Assembly (NCBI RefSeq): GCF_006770285.1
Contig: NZ_CP017195.1
Location: forward strand, 2,201,141-2,265,140
Length of the DNA stretch: 64,000 nt
Origin: Lactococcus paracarnosus
Lineage (GTDB): Bacteria; Bacillota; Bacilli; Lactobacillales; Streptococcaceae
Reading direction: 5' to 3'
How positions within the stretch are numbered: position 1 is the first letter of the stretch; the number at the start of each line of letters is the position of its first letter. The position numbers were made by a program, and so were the translations under genes. Below the pieces are notes generated by a model, which was given only the letters and a program-made list of their open reading frames with translations, was not told the DNA's origin and ran no database searches. Below, piece after piece: positions 48,893 through 59,295 of the stretch.

Positions 48893-50008
48893 ATGGCTTT
48901 AACAGCAGGCATCGTCGGATTACCCAATGTCGGTAAATCTACACTCTTTAACGCAATCACACAAGCGGGGGCGGAAGCCGCCAACTACCCTTTTGCAACC
49001 ATTGACCCAAATGTTGGCACGGTTGAAGTCCCAGATAAACGACTTGATAACATTACCGATCTCATTAAACCAAAGAAAACAATCCCAACAACGTTTGAAT
49101 TCACAGATATCGCAGGTATCGTTAAAGGTGCTTCAAAGGGAGAAGGATTAGGTAATAAATTCCTTGCAAATATCCGAGAAGTGGATGCCATCATCCATGT
49201 CGTTCGTGCCTTTGAAGATGAAAACGTGATGCGAGAACAAAACCGCGAGAGTGACTTTGTTGATCCACTTGCTGACATTGATACCATTAACTTAGAACTG
49301 ATTTTAGCAGACTTAGAATCTATCAATAAAAGATATGCGCGTGTTGAAAAAATTGCACGAACACAAAAAGATAAAGATGCTGTGTTAGAACTTAAAGTTT
49401 TGGATAAAATCAAACCAACACTCGAAGCTGGCAAATCGGCAAGAACAGTTGCATTTGAAGAAGATGAATTAAAAGTTGTTAGATCGCTATTTTTATTGAC
49501 AACGAAACCAGTCTTATATGTTGCTAATGTATCCGAAGATGAAGTTGGTGATCCAGAAAGCATTACTTATGTGAAACAAATACGTGAGTTTGCAGCAACA
49601 GAGAATGCGGATACTGTTATTATCTCTGCTCGTGTTGAGGAAGAAATAGCAGAACTAGATGATGATGAAAAAGCTGAATTTCTTGAAGCAATTGGCTTAA
49701 GTGAATCCGGGATTGATAAGTTAACACAAGTCGCTTATCGTTTACTCGGTCTTGGCACATACTTTACAGCTGGTGAAAAAGAAGTTCGTGCATGGACATT
49801 TAAACGTGGTATTAAAGCGCCAGGTGCAGCGGGTATTATTCATTCTGATTTTGAAAAAGGATTCATTAGAGCAGTAACCATGTCTTACGATGATCTAGTT
49901 CAATACGGTTCAGAAAAAGCCGTTAAAGAAGCAGGCCGTCTGAGAGAAGAAGGAAAAGAATATATCGTACAAGATGGTGATATTTTAGAATTCCGTTTTA
50001 ATGTCTAA
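48893..50008 (+). CDS. ychF: redox-regulated ATPase/GTPase YchF (Ola1 family)
   Basis: This 371-residue P-loop protein has G1 GLPNVGKS (9-16), the ATIDPN switch, a coiled insertion and a C-terminal TGS domain. YchF binds ATP and associates with ribosomes; it affects stress responses. ATG 48893 gives the usual family length. A terminator with weak strength follows the stop. Confidence 0.96.
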   Translation: MALTAGIVGLPNVGKSTLFNAITQAGAEAANYPFATIDPNVGTVEVPDKRLDNITDLIKPKKTIPTTFEFTDIAGIVKGASKGEGLGNKFLANIREVDAIIHVVRAFEDENVMREQNRESDFVDPLADIDTINLELILADLESINKRYARVEKIARTQKDKDAVLELKVLDKIKPTLEAGKSARTVAFEEDELKVVRSLFLLTTKPVLYVANVSEDEVGDPESITYVKQIREFAATENADTVIISARVEEEIAELDDDEKAEFLEAIGLSESGIDKLTQVAYRLLGLGTYFTAGEKEVRAWTFKRGIKAPGAAGIIHSDFEKGFIRAVTMSYDDLVQYGSEKAVKEAGRLREEGKEYIVQDGDILEFRFNV

Positions 50009-50024
50009 AAGGTCAAGAAGCTGA

Positions 50025-50046
50025 AATAGGAATTTCAGTCTTTTTT
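50025..50046 (+). terminator. terminator after ychF
   Basis: CTGAAAT and ATTTCAG pair around a short loop and are followed by TCTTTTTTGG. It separates ychF from pth. Confidence 0.65.
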
Positions 50047-50071
50047 GGCGTTTACGATTAATGTAAACGCC
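50047..50071. repeat. 9-bp perfect inverted repeat upstream of pth
   Basis: GGCGTTTAC (50047-50055) and GTAAACGCC (50063-50071) flank GATTAAT. GTAAAC recurs at 50073-50078. Position just before the pth ribosome binding site suggests an operator or a leader hairpin; no T-tract follows. Confidence 0.5.
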
Positions 50072-50099
50072 GTAAACTTAATGTAAAAGGAGTATCAAC

Positions 50100-50669
50100 T
50101 TGGTAAAAATAATAGTTGGGCTTGGTAATCCAGGTGATAAATATACCCATACTAAACATAATATTGGTTTTGATGTCCTAGATGTCCTCGCTAACCGATT
50201 AGATGTCAGTTTTAAGCGTGATAAAACGTTTATATCAGACATAGCGAGTACATTTGTTGATGGTGAAAAAATTTTACTAGTCAAACCACTCACTTTTATG
50301 AATGACTCTGGTAAGGCAGTAAAACCAATTTTAGCCTATAATGGTCTAACAGCTGACGACCTAATAGTTATCTATGATGATCTTGACATGGTTGTAGGGA
50401 AACTTCGTCTTCGTCAAAAAGGATCCGCCGGTGGCCATAATGGCATCAAATCAATTTCAGAACAACTTAACACGCAAGCATTTAATCGGATTAAAGTAGG
50501 AATCGGTCGTCCTAAACATGGGATGAGTGTCGTTAATCATGTACTTGGTAGATTTGATAAAACAGATAATGAAGATGCAGCAATCGGCATTGCGCGTGCA
50601 GCAGATGCTGTTCAATATTTTATTGAGACAAATAATTTCAATCAGACAGGAAACCAATTTAACGGATGA
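50100..50669 (+). CDS. pth: peptidyl-tRNA hydrolase
   Basis: This 189-residue enzyme frees tRNA from peptidyl-tRNA. Motifs [18 protein letters not shown] (with catalytic His and Asn), [13 protein letters not shown] and [11 protein letters not shown] are all present. It starts with TTG behind AAGGAG (8-base spacing). It overlaps mfd by 4 bp, a conserved pair. Confidence 0.96.
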   Translation: MVKIIVGLGNPGDKYTHTKHNIGFDVLDVLANRLDVSFKRDKTFISDIASTFVDGEKILLVKPLTFMNDSGKAVKPILAYNGLTADDLIVIYDDLDMVVGKLRLRQKGSAGGHNGIKSISEQLNTQAFNRIKVGIGRPKHGMSVVNHVLGRFDKTDNEDAAIGIARAADAVQYFIETNNFNQTGNQFNG

Positions 50670-53600
50670 AACTTACAACCCTATTTGATGAGAATCTACC
50701 AGTAAATAAATGGCATCGTGATCTAAATAAGGCATCGCGTACCTTATTCACTGGCATTCAAGGTACGATCAAAGCACTGTTGATGGCTACAGCATACGAT
50801 AACTACCCTGATAAATACATTATCATCACAGATAGTCAATATCACGCTAGCGAGCTCTATAGTGATTTAGCAGAGATTATTGGTGAGGACAAAATCTTCC
50901 AATATTTCTCTGATGATAATATTTTTGCAGAATATGCAATTGCCAGTAAAGAAAGAATCGCTTATCGACTAGATGCCCTTACTTTCTTGGAAGATGATCA
51001 AGCGGATGGTTTTTTAATCATACCGATTTTTGCTTTACGCAATTTATTACCGAATCCAAAAACGTTTAAGAATTTCAAGTTGACATTTACAGTCGGTCAA
51101 GAGATTGATGTTGAGGCAATTGCCAAGCAATTATCAACACGCTCTTTTGACCTTGTCCAACGTGTGATGAGCCCTGGAGAGTTTTCAAAACGTGGTGATA
51201 TTTTAGATATTTATCCTTTAACTGCCGAAAATCCGATTAGAATAGAGTTTTTTGGTGATGAAATCGATGGAATTCGCTACTTTGATATAGAAACACAACG
51301 CTCTTTACAAGAAGTAAATACAGTAACGATTACACCAGCATCTGACTTTGTCCTAAGTCAAGATGACTTTGCACGTGGTGTCAATAACCTCTCAAGTATA
51401 ACAGATTTAGATGAGCAACAAAAATCTTATTTTGATGAACTCATTGGTGCTGCCAAACATGACCACTATCATCCTGATTTAAGAAAATTTAGCGAATTTT
51501 TTTATGAAGACAAATGGACATTACTAGATTATTTTCCGAAAAATACGCCACTATTTATCGATGATTTTCAAAAAATAACTGAAATGGATCATAAAATCAC
51601 ACACGAGACAGCCGAGTTCAGTTTATCTGAAAAGATACTTAATCGTTCTATTGATGGTATGATTTACTTATCTGATACAATTCATAGTTTAAGGCAGTAT
51701 AAGCCAGCAACCTTTTTCTCAAATTTTCAAAAAGGGCTAGGCAACTTAAAATTTGATCAATTACATAATTTTAATCAGCATACAATCCAATCTTTCTTTG
51801 GCCAAATACAACTACTAAAAGTTGAAGTAGAGCATTTAACTAAAATTAACTATACAGTAATCCTTGCCGTTTCAAAAGAGAAGCAAGGTAAGTTGATAGA
51901 TAGTTTACAAGATATTGACGCTTATTTTACACTGTCCTCACTTCAAGCAATTCAGGGAAACAAAGTCAACATCGTTAATATAAATTTGGCAAATGGCTTT
52001 AATCTACTTGAAGAAAAAGTCGTGCTCATTACAGAAAATGAGATTTTCGGTAAAAATAAAAAAAGACGAACTAAAAGACTTAACATTACAAATGCAGAAC
52101 GACTTAAAGACTATAATGAGTTATCAGTTGGCGATTTTGTCGTTCATCAAACACATGGAATCGGTAAGTACTTAGGTCTTGAGACGATTGAAATTGCTAA
52201 TATACATCGGGATTACCTAACGATTCAATATCAGAATAATGATACAATCTCTATTCCGGTTGACCAAGTCGATTTACTAACTAAGTATGCTGCAGGTGAA
52301 GGAAAACCACCTAAAGTCAACAAACTGAATGATGGTAGATGGAAGCGAACTGTCAAAACTGTCAGCAAACAAATTGAAGATATTTCAGCTGATTTGATCA
52401 AACTTTATGCAGCTAGAGAAAGTCAAAAGGGATTTGCTTTTGCTCCTGATGATGCTAGTCAGCAAGAATTTGATGATGCCTTTTCCTATACTGAAACAGA
52501 GGACCAACTACGCTCTGTCAAAGAAATCAAACAAGACATGGAAAGAGTCCGCCCTATGGACAGATTGTTAGTCGGTGATGTGGGGTTTGGTAAAACAGAA
52601 GTTGCCATGCGTGCTGCCTTTAAGGCAATAAATGACCACAAACAAGTTGCCATTTTAGTCCCTACAACGGTACTAGCAGAGCAACACTACAATAATTTTA
52701 GAGAGCGGTTCAATGATTTTGGTGTAAACGTTGCTGTGATGTCTCGTTTTCAAACCAAAAAAGAGCAAACTGAAATACTCGAAAAATTAAAAAAAGACCG
52801 TGTCGATTTACTCATTGGCACACACCGTCTCCTATCTAAAGACGTCGTCTTTTTCGATTTAGGCTTAATGATCATCGATGAGGAACAAAGGTTTGGTGTC
52901 AAACATAAGGAAAGACTTAAGGAGCTTAAAACCCAAGTTGATGTCTTAACATTGACAGCTACACCGATTCCCCGGACCCTACATATGTCGATGATGGGCA
53001 TTCGAGACCTATCAGTCATTGAAACCCCACCTACTAATCGTTATCCTGTACAGACCTACGTTATGGAGACAAATTTTGGTGTGCTAAGAGATGCTGTGTT
53101 AAGAGAAATATCACGTGGCGGACAAGTTTTCTATGTTTACAACCGTGTTGACACAATAGAACAAAAAGTAGCCCAGATTTCAGAACTGATTCCCGAAGCA
53201 CGTGTTAGCTATATCCATGGTCAAATGAGTGAAGTACAGTTAGAGAATACCTTGCTTGAATTTATAAACGGTGAATACGATGTATTGGTTGCGACAACAA
53301 TTATTGAAACTGGTGTGGATATTCCAAATGCTAATACGCTATTTGTAGAGGATGCTGATAGAATGGGACTTTCTCAGCTCTATCAACTGCGAGGTCGTGT
53401 TGGCCGTTCTAATCGTGTCGCCTATGCCTATTTCATGTACCAACCTGATAAATCACTGACTGATGTTTCTGAGAAAAGACTAGAGGCGATTAAGGGATTT
53501 ACTGAATTAGGATCCGGTTTTAAAATTGCCATGCGTGATTTATCTATTCGTGGATCTGGTAACATTTTGGGTGCTGAACAATCAGGCTTTATTGATTCAA

Positions 53601-54166
53601 TTGGCTTTGATTTGTATGCGCAACTTCTAGAAGAAGCAGTCAATAAACGACTTGGTAAAACAAAGAAAACAGCAAAATCAAGTTCTGAAATTTCACTTGG
53701 TATCGATGCCTTCTTACCAACAGACTATATTTCTGATCAACGCCAAAAAATAGAAATTTATAAGCGTATTAGAGAAATAGAGAGCCGCGTCTACTATCAA
53801 GATTTACAAGATGAGTTAATTGATCGTTTTGGTGAATATCCTGATACTGTTGCTTATTTATTAGAAATTGGTCTGTTAAAATGTTTTGCTGATCATGCAT
53901 TAGTTGACAAAATAGAACGACAACTTGTCAACATCACGTTTACGATGAGTAAATCAGCCAATCATCAGTTTATGCCACAAGATTATTTTGATGCCCTCTC
54001 CAAGACAACTCTAAAAGCAAAAATTGGCGAAGAAAAAGGCCTGATGATGATTCGTTTTGATATTAGACAGATATCAGAAGCAACTTATCTTGCACAAATT
54101 ATGGCCTTTACAGAGCGCTTAAGTCGTATTAGAGATGAGAAAATAAATGAAAAGACCATTGATTAA
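50666..54166 (+). CDS. mfd: transcription-repair coupling factor Mfd
   Basis: This 1166-residue translocase removes stalled RNA polymerase and recruits repair. A UvrB-like N-terminal part (1-450) is followed by the polymerase-binding domain (about 485-560, [18 protein letters not shown]), the helicase core with Walker A GDVGFGKT (637-644) and DEEQ, and the TRG motif ([18 protein letters not shown]). Length and motifs are complete. Its 3' end overlaps the flippase gene by 20 bp. Confidence 0.97.
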   Translation: MKLTTLFDENLPVNKWHRDLNKASRTLFTGIQGTIKALLMATAYDNYPDKYIIITDSQYHASELYSDLAEIIGEDKIFQYFSDDNIFAEYAIASKERIAYRLDALTFLEDDQADGFLIIPIFALRNLLPNPKTFKNFKLTFTVGQEIDVEAIAKQLSTRSFDLVQRVMSPGEFSKRGDILDIYPLTAENPIRIEFFGDEIDGIRYFDIETQRSLQEVNTVTITPASDFVLSQDDFARGVNNLSSITDLDEQQKSYFDELIGAAKHDHYHPDLRKFSEFFYEDKWTLLDYFPKNTPLFIDDFQKITEMDHKITHETAEFSLSEKILNRSIDGMIYLSDTIHSLRQYKPATFFSNFQKGLGNLKFDQLHNFNQHTIQSFFGQIQLLKVEVEHLTKINYTVILAVSKEKQGKLIDSLQDIDAYFTLSSLQAIQGNKVNIVNINLANGFNLLEEKVVLITENEIFGKNKKRRTKRLNITNAERLKDYNELSVGDFVVHQTHGIGKYLGLETIEIANIHRDYLTIQYQNNDTISIPVDQVDLLTKYAAGEGKPPKVNKLNDGRWKRTVKTVSKQIEDISADLIKLYAARESQKGFAFAPDDASQQEFDDAFSYTETEDQLRSVKEIKQDMERVRPMDRLLVGDVGFGKTEVAMRAAFKAINDHKQVAILVPTTVLAEQHYNNFRERFNDFGVNVAVMSRFQTKKEQTEILEKLKKDRVDLLIGTHRLLSKDVVFFDLGLMIIDEEQRFGVKHKERLKELKTQVDVLTLTATPIPRTLHMSMMGIRDLSVIETPPTNRYPVQTYVMETNFGVLRDAVLREISRGGQVFYVYNRVDTIEQKVAQISELIPEARVSYIHGQMSEVQLENTLLEFINGEYDVLVATTIIETGVDIPNANTLFVEDADRMGLSQLYQLRGRVGRSNRVAYAYFMYQPDKSLTDVSEKRLEAIKGFTELGSGFKIAMRDLSIRGSGNILGAEQSGFIDSIGFDLYAQLLEEAVNKRLGKTKKTAKSSSEISLGIDAFLPTDYISDQRQKIEIYKRIREIESRVYYQDLQDELIDRFGEYPDTVAYLLEIGLLKCFADHALVDKIERQLVNITFTMSKSANHQFMPQDYFDALSKTTLKAKIGEEKGLMMIRFDIRQISEATYLAQIMAFTERLSRIRDEKINEKTID

Positions 54167-55610
54167 TACCTTAAAAGGGGTAAGTATCCTTGCTATAGCT
54201 GGTTTTTTATCTAAGATATTGGCTGCACTTTATCGGTTTCCCTATCAGAATTTGGTCGGAGATCAAGGATTTTATGCCTTTCAACAAGTCTATCCCTTCT
54301 ATTCAATTATCACAACCTTGTCTCTAGTAGCCCTACCTAATTTTCTTTCTAGCCTCGTTCATTCATCTGATACACCTGAAGAAGATACCAGGCAATTTTT
54401 CCAACTGACATTTATCTTCTCCATAGTTGCCTGCTTAATTCTGACACTTTCTAGTCAGCCTATTGCTAGACTAATGGGACAGGAAAAATTAGCTGGCCCA
54501 TTGGTCATGGCAATCTTACCATTATTGCTAGTACCTTTCCTATCTTTATATAGGGGTCAGTTACAAGCCCAAAATCAGATGTCCAAAACTGCACTCTCAC
54601 AAGTAATAGAGCAAGTTGTTAGAGTCTGCTTAATCATTGTTGCTGCTATCTTGTTTACAAGACTCACAAACAATATATATACGATTTCATTTTTAGCCAT
54701 GCTGGGTTCTTTTATTGGAGGTGGTATGGCACTTGTCTATTTAATTTTTACGACCCCCTTTAAAATGAATGCCTTATTTTCTAATTTTTTCACGATATCT
54801 AGTAAACGTAATGTTCTTAAAAAATTTGGGATTCCTTCCTTAGTCTTTACTTTTTTTATGGTTTACATGCTACTATTACAAATGATAGATGTCTTTTTTG
54901 TGAAAAATGCATTGCTAAATATGACACAAGGCATCACCTCAAATCAAGCAGAAGTGCTAAAAGGCATCTATGATAGAGGCCAACCTTTCCTACAGTTAGG
55001 GCTAGTCATTACAACATCAATTCTAACGGATGCACTACCTAAACTAACGAAACGTGGCGTCGTATCTAACCAGATTTGGCAAGCTGTAACTTACCTATCC
55101 ATTACCATAACGACAGGTCTATTCCTTTTATTACCCAGTATGAATGATGTCCTATTTAAGAGCCATGAGTACTCGTTTAGTTTACAACTCTTCATCCTAC
55201 AAATCCCACTCATTTCGATGATTCAATTACATCACCATGCGCTTTTCTTAGCCCATAAAAATAAACAATCCGGTCTATTTTTAATCAGTGGGTTATGCCT
55301 GAAATTAATTCTCGTTTATCCACTGACTAGCTCTTTTGGCCTAATTGGGGCGTCTCTTTCTAGTTTAATTAGTTTGCTCTTTGTCTATCTACTTTACATG
55401 ATTTACAGTAAAAAAATGCCAAATGCTTTATTAAATACGCGATTTTGGCTGGCAATCATCGCAATGAGCTTTGTCATCTTAATCGGTACCCATTTTTTTC
55501 TTGTTGACAATCGTCTATTACAACTGATTAAAATCGGATTACTGACTATGATTAGTGCAGCAGTATTCTTTAAAGTTAGCAAATTTAAACTAAAAACGTT
55601 ACTCACTTAA
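54147..55610 (+). CDS. MATE/MOP-superfamily lipid flippase (SpoVB/YtgP type)
   Basis: This 487-residue protein has about 12-14 membrane helices and the N-terminal pattern LKGVSILAIAGFLSKILAALYRFPYQNLVGDQGFYAFQQVYPFY typical in part of SpoVB/YtgP proteins. A streptococcal YtgP can replace E. coli MurJ, so lipid II or another lipid-linked glycan is the likely cargo. It overlaps mfd by 20 bp and ends at a bidirectional terminator. Confidence 0.85.
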   Translation: MKRPLINTLKGVSILAIAGFLSKILAALYRFPYQNLVGDQGFYAFQQVYPFYSIITTLSLVALPNFLSSLVHSSDTPEEDTRQFFQLTFIFSIVACLILTLSSQPIARLMGQEKLAGPLVMAILPLLLVPFLSLYRGQLQAQNQMSKTALSQVIEQVVRVCLIIVAAILFTRLTNNIYTISFLAMLGSFIGGGMALVYLIFTTPFKMNALFSNFFTISSKRNVLKKFGIPSLVFTFFMVYMLLLQMIDVFFVKNALLNMTQGITSNQAEVLKGIYDRGQPFLQLGLVITTSILTDALPKLTKRGVVSNQIWQAVTYLSITITTGLFLLLPSMNDVLFKSHEYSFSLQLFILQIPLISMIQLHHHALFLAHKNKQSGLFLISGLCLKLILVYPLTSSFGLIGASLSSLISLLFVYLLYMIYSKKMPNALLNTRFWLAIIAMSFVILIGTHFFLVDNRLLQLIKIGLLTMISAAVFFKVSKFKLKTLLT

Positions 55611-55618
55611 CTCAAGCA

Positions 55619-55648
55619 TAAAAAAAGAGCCTAGGCTCCTTTTTTTAT
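55619..55648. terminator. bidirectional terminator between flippase gene and rexA
   Basis: AAAAAAAGAGCC-TA-GGCTCCTTTTTTT is a symmetric hairpin with A and T runs, serving both converging genes. Its T-run overlaps the rexA stop region. Confidence 0.9.
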
Positions 55649-58600
55649 ACTTGTTCGATGTAAACCTTATCTGGTCCTCCCAGTAAAATGAGATACTTTT
55701 CAACTGATGCCACCTTAAATGCTGACGCAAGACTTTCAGCATATAAGGACATCTGTAGTTGATACTGCGCTTTGATTTCTGGAATTTTAGCTAAGTCTGT
55801 AAAGTGATCCGTCTTATAATCAAATAGGATGATTTTATTATCAAACTTAATGAAGCCATCTATAATACCACGTATCACGTATTGTTGACCTGAGGCGTCA
55901 TCTGTTTTTAGCATGGAAAATGGTGCTTCACGAGATATATTGTCAAACTGATTCACTAATAGCTTACCAAAGTCTGTATCAAACAAACTAAAAATCTTAG
56001 CCTGATCAATTTTTAACTTGACTTCATCCCTGACAGCTAATTTTTTGAGAGTATGCGCTAATGTTTCACGTGAAACATTTGTAAAATTAAGTGATTGCAT
56101 TAATTCATGTACAGCTGTTCCTAATTCAGTAGGAGAGACTTTTTTATCCGTCTTTAAGAATTCAAACTGTGAATATTTTTGTTTAGACTGAACAACTACG
56201 TCATTCTCTGAAATCAAATGTTCATACCTTTTTTTGATTTGACTAGGTGTTTGAATCGTTGGTAATTCGATACCAGCAGCATACTTTTGATTGAGCTGTT
56301 CAGTAGATGCTAGCATATCTTTAGCTAATTTAACTTCTTCAATCGTATCCATTGTCCCATCAAATGCTTGTGATGCAAGCAAAAGTGAATCAAATGAGCT
56401 GGCTTCTTGGTAACTGATTGGTAGCATATCTGCTAAGTCATCATCAGTAATTAATCTTAGATTAAGGCCTAGTTCTGATTTTACTGTTGTCGCATGATAG
56501 ATGCCCAAAATCCAGTTTAAATAGCCCTTACTAGATTTTCTAATGCTTGTATCTAAGAGGCCATTTTGATCAAAAGCAACTTGCTGATACTCTGAGAAAA
56601 GGCCGTCTTCATCTAATTTTGAGGCATCAATCTTACCTACCATGTAAATTTTGTTGACAGCTCTAGTAAAGGCAACATAAAGCATCCGCATTTCTTCAGC
56701 TAGTGATTGATACGTCTTTTCTAATGCATTGGCAGTGTGAGGCAAGGTTGCCATTTTAACTAATGCATAAGGAAAATCAGTGTCAACTTCTGCCTTAAAA
56801 TCAGCTGTAAAGTTAATACCTGCACCATTTTTTCTTGAAAGGATTAGATCGCCAGATAGGTCTTTCATATTAAACTTCTTATTAAAGTTCAAAATAAATA
56901 CATATGGAAATTCTAGTCCTTTTGATTTATGGATGGTCATGACACGGACAGCATGAGTTGGTAATACCACATTAATTGATGTCAAATCATTTTTGTTGGT
57001 CATAAAACTATCAATCATCTTGATAAATTGAAAGAGTCCCTTATATCCAGAAGATTCATATGATGCTGCACGATCTGCTAATGCAGCTAAATTAGCCTGT
57101 CTGAGTTGGCCATTTTTCATGCCACCCACATAGTCATAATAATGTGTATCGCGATAAATTTTCCAAATCAGGCTATGTAAACTTTCTTGTTGTGAAAATA
57201 GCTGCCATTGATTAAATAAATCAGTAAAGTTTTCAAGTTTATATCTGAGTTGTGCATCAACTAAAGCTGGTTTTAAGACATCTCCATCTAACGTTTTTTG
57301 ACATTTTTCATAAAATGTCACATCATTTGAGGCTTGTAAGCTAAGGACTGCTAAGTCATTTTCATCAAAATTAAACAGAGGGGACTTCAAAAGTGCCACA
57401 AAGGAGACATCAAAAAGTGGATTGTCAACTGCTCTCAACACATCTAACATGACCAAAACTTCCATGGCTTGAAGATATGTCATCTTGCCTTCATCAAGGA
57501 CTACTGGAATATCAAATGATTGGAGGACACGTTCAATTTCCGCATTATTCGTCTTACTCCTAACGAGTATGACAATGTCTTCATATGCGACGCCTTGCTC
57601 GCTTAATCGCTTAATCTCCTGGGCTGTCATAACTAACTCGTCTTTTGATAATGCTGCATCATCCTCAACTTGATGTTTTGGATCTTGATAGATCATTAGT
57701 TCTGCTGTAAACGCATCTGATGTTTCCTTAGCATAAGATGGATTCCCAACAACCAACATTTCTTCATCACCATAGACCATCTCCCCAATATTTTTATTCA
57801 TTAATCTTTTAAAAACTTGATTGGTAAAATTGATAACTTCTGGTCTTGATCGAAAATTCTCTTTAAGTCGGATTAATTTTCCATCACTAGTTGGGTCTTG
57901 GTAGCCCTCGTACTTATCCATAAAAAGCGAGGGATCTGCTAGTCTAAACCCATAGATTGACTGTTTAACATCACCAACCATAAATCGATTATGACCATTT
58001 GATAGCAAGGTTAACATCGCCTCTTGCAGATGATTGGTATCTTGATACTCATCTACCATGACCTCAACATACTGTGTTTGATAGACTTTTCTAAGGACCT
58101 CATTTTCCTGTAAGATAGCAATCGTCAGATGCGTTACATCAGCATATTCAAGACAGGCATTGTTAAGCTTATAGTCATGATAGTCTTGATAAAAAGTGAG
58201 CGCAATTTCTTGTAAATCAGCAGTCAACTCACTTGCAGCACCATGATATTTTTCAATAATGGCTTGATGCTTAATTGATTCAACAAACTCATCCAGATTT
58301 TTTCTATAAGTATCAAGAGATGCCTTTAAGCTTTTCTTTTGGCTTTCAAGTGCTTCATCTCGAGTCTCTTTATTATTTGCATTGGGTATAAACTGAAATT
58401 TTAGTTGCTGATAAAAATCAGCAAACTTAGGAAATGTTTTCTGCTCTAAGCAAGCTACCAAGTAGTCATAATTACCTAAAAATTCTTCTGTGTTACTAAT
58501 TTTTGCCTTACCAGTAATCAAGCCAGTCGCTAAATTTTCATCCAATATTTGGTAGATTTGAAATAAGCTATCCTGTAAGCCATCTGTAAACCTATCCGGT

Positions 58601-59295
58601 AAATCAGCATAACTGCCAATTGTTGAAAAGCCAGTTAAAAAATCATGTGTCAACCACTTAATCGGATCTTCTAGACTATCAGCAAATGTATTAATTTTAT
58701 CTAAGACGCTATAAAATGGGGCTATTTTACGATCAGATGAAAAATTTGTCATCACCTTAACAAAGCGTTCCTTGCTAAGTGTCCCTTTACCTGCTAAAGA
58801 TGCCTCTACTAGTTTATCAAATAGCTCTTGCTTAATCACATCTTGTTCTGTTTTATCAACTAGTAGTCTAAAAGTAGGATCGATATGTTTCAAATAGAAA
58901 TTTTCTTTAAGGAATTTTAGTGTGAAGCTATCCATCGTCCCAATATCAGCATTAGGTAGATCTTGCAATGCTTGTGTTAGCAGATGAAGGCTTTCGTGAT
59001 TTTTTTCTTTAAGACGTGCCTCACGAATCTTCTTATCTAGTCTTGTTTTTAATTCAGCAGCAGCTTTATTTGTAAAAGTTGAAATGAAGAGACTTTTAAG
59101 TGGCACACCCTTTAAAATATAATAAAGAATGCGTTCTGTCATCACGAATGTCTTACCAGAACCAGCAGAGGCTGAGACTAGAATATTTGTACCTGTCCGA
59201 TAGATTGCCTCAATCTGCTCTGGTGTCTTTGGCATGTCTTTACCAGATTCATTTTCTTGTAATACTGAGATGTCTTGTTCAGTCAGATGATTCAT
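55645..59295 (-). CDS. rexA: helicase-nuclease subunit RexA (AddA)
   Basis: This 1216-residue protein is the UvrD-like helicase and nuclease of the double-strand break repair and recombination enzyme. Walker A ASAGSGKT is at 42-49, helicase motifs such as VDEYQDTN and VMTIHKSKGLEFPYVF follow, and the C-terminal nuclease has ILFDYKTDHF (D-x-K). It overlaps rexB by 17 bp. It would stop at a Chi site, as known for L. lactis. Confidence 0.96.
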   Translation of the reverse strand: MNHLTEQDISVLQENESGKDMPKTPEQIEAIYRTGTNILVSASAGSGKTFVMTERILYYILKGVPLKSLFISTFTNKAAAELKTRLDKKIREARLKEKNHESLHLLTQALQDLPNADIGTMDSFTLKFLKENFYLKHIDPTFRLLVDKTEQDVIKQELFDKLVEASLAGKGTLSKERFVKVMTNFSSDRKIAPFYSVLDKINTFADSLEDPIKWLTHDFLTGFSTIGSYADLPDRFTDGLQDSLFQIYQILDENLATGLITGKAKISNTEEFLGNYDYLVACLEQKTFPKFADFYQQLKFQFIPNANNKETRDEALESQKKSLKASLDTYRKNLDEFVESIKHQAIIEKYHGAASELTADLQEIALTFYQDYHDYKLNNACLEYADVTHLTIAILQENEVLRKVYQTQYVEVMVDEYQDTNHLQEAMLTLLSNGHNRFMVGDVKQSIYGFRLADPSLFMDKYEGYQDPTSDGKLIRLKENFRSRPEVINFTNQVFKRLMNKNIGEMVYGDEEMLVVGNPSYAKETSDAFTAELMIYQDPKHQVEDDAALSKDELVMTAQEIKRLSEQGVAYEDIVILVRSKTNNAEIERVLQSFDIPVVLDEGKMTYLQAMEVLVMLDVLRAVDNPLFDVSFVALLKSPLFNFDENDLAVLSLQASNDVTFYEKCQKTLDGDVLKPALVDAQLRYKLENFTDLFNQWQLFSQQESLHSLIWKIYRDTHYYDYVGGMKNGQLRQANLAALADRAASYESSGYKGLFQFIKMIDSFMTNKNDLTSINVVLPTHAVRVMTIHKSKGLEFPYVFILNFNKKFNMKDLSGDLILSRKNGAGINFTADFKAEVDTDFPYALVKMATLPHTANALEKTYQSLAEEMRMLYVAFTRAVNKIYMVGKIDASKLDEDGLFSEYQQVAFDQNGLLDTSIRKSSKGYLNWILGIYHATTVKSELGLNLRLITDDDLADMLPISYQEASSFDSLLLASQAFDGTMDTIEEVKLAKDMLASTEQLNQKYAAGIELPTIQTPSQIKKRYEHLISENDVVVQSKQKYSQFEFLKTDKKVSPTELGTAVHELMQSLNFTNVSRETLAHTLKKLAVRDEVKLKIDQAKIFSLFDTDFGKLLVNQFDNISREAPFSMLKTDDASGQQYVIRGIIDGFIKFDNKIILFDYKTDHFTDLAKIPEIKAQYQLQMSLYAESLASAFKVASVEKYLILLGGPDKVYIEQV

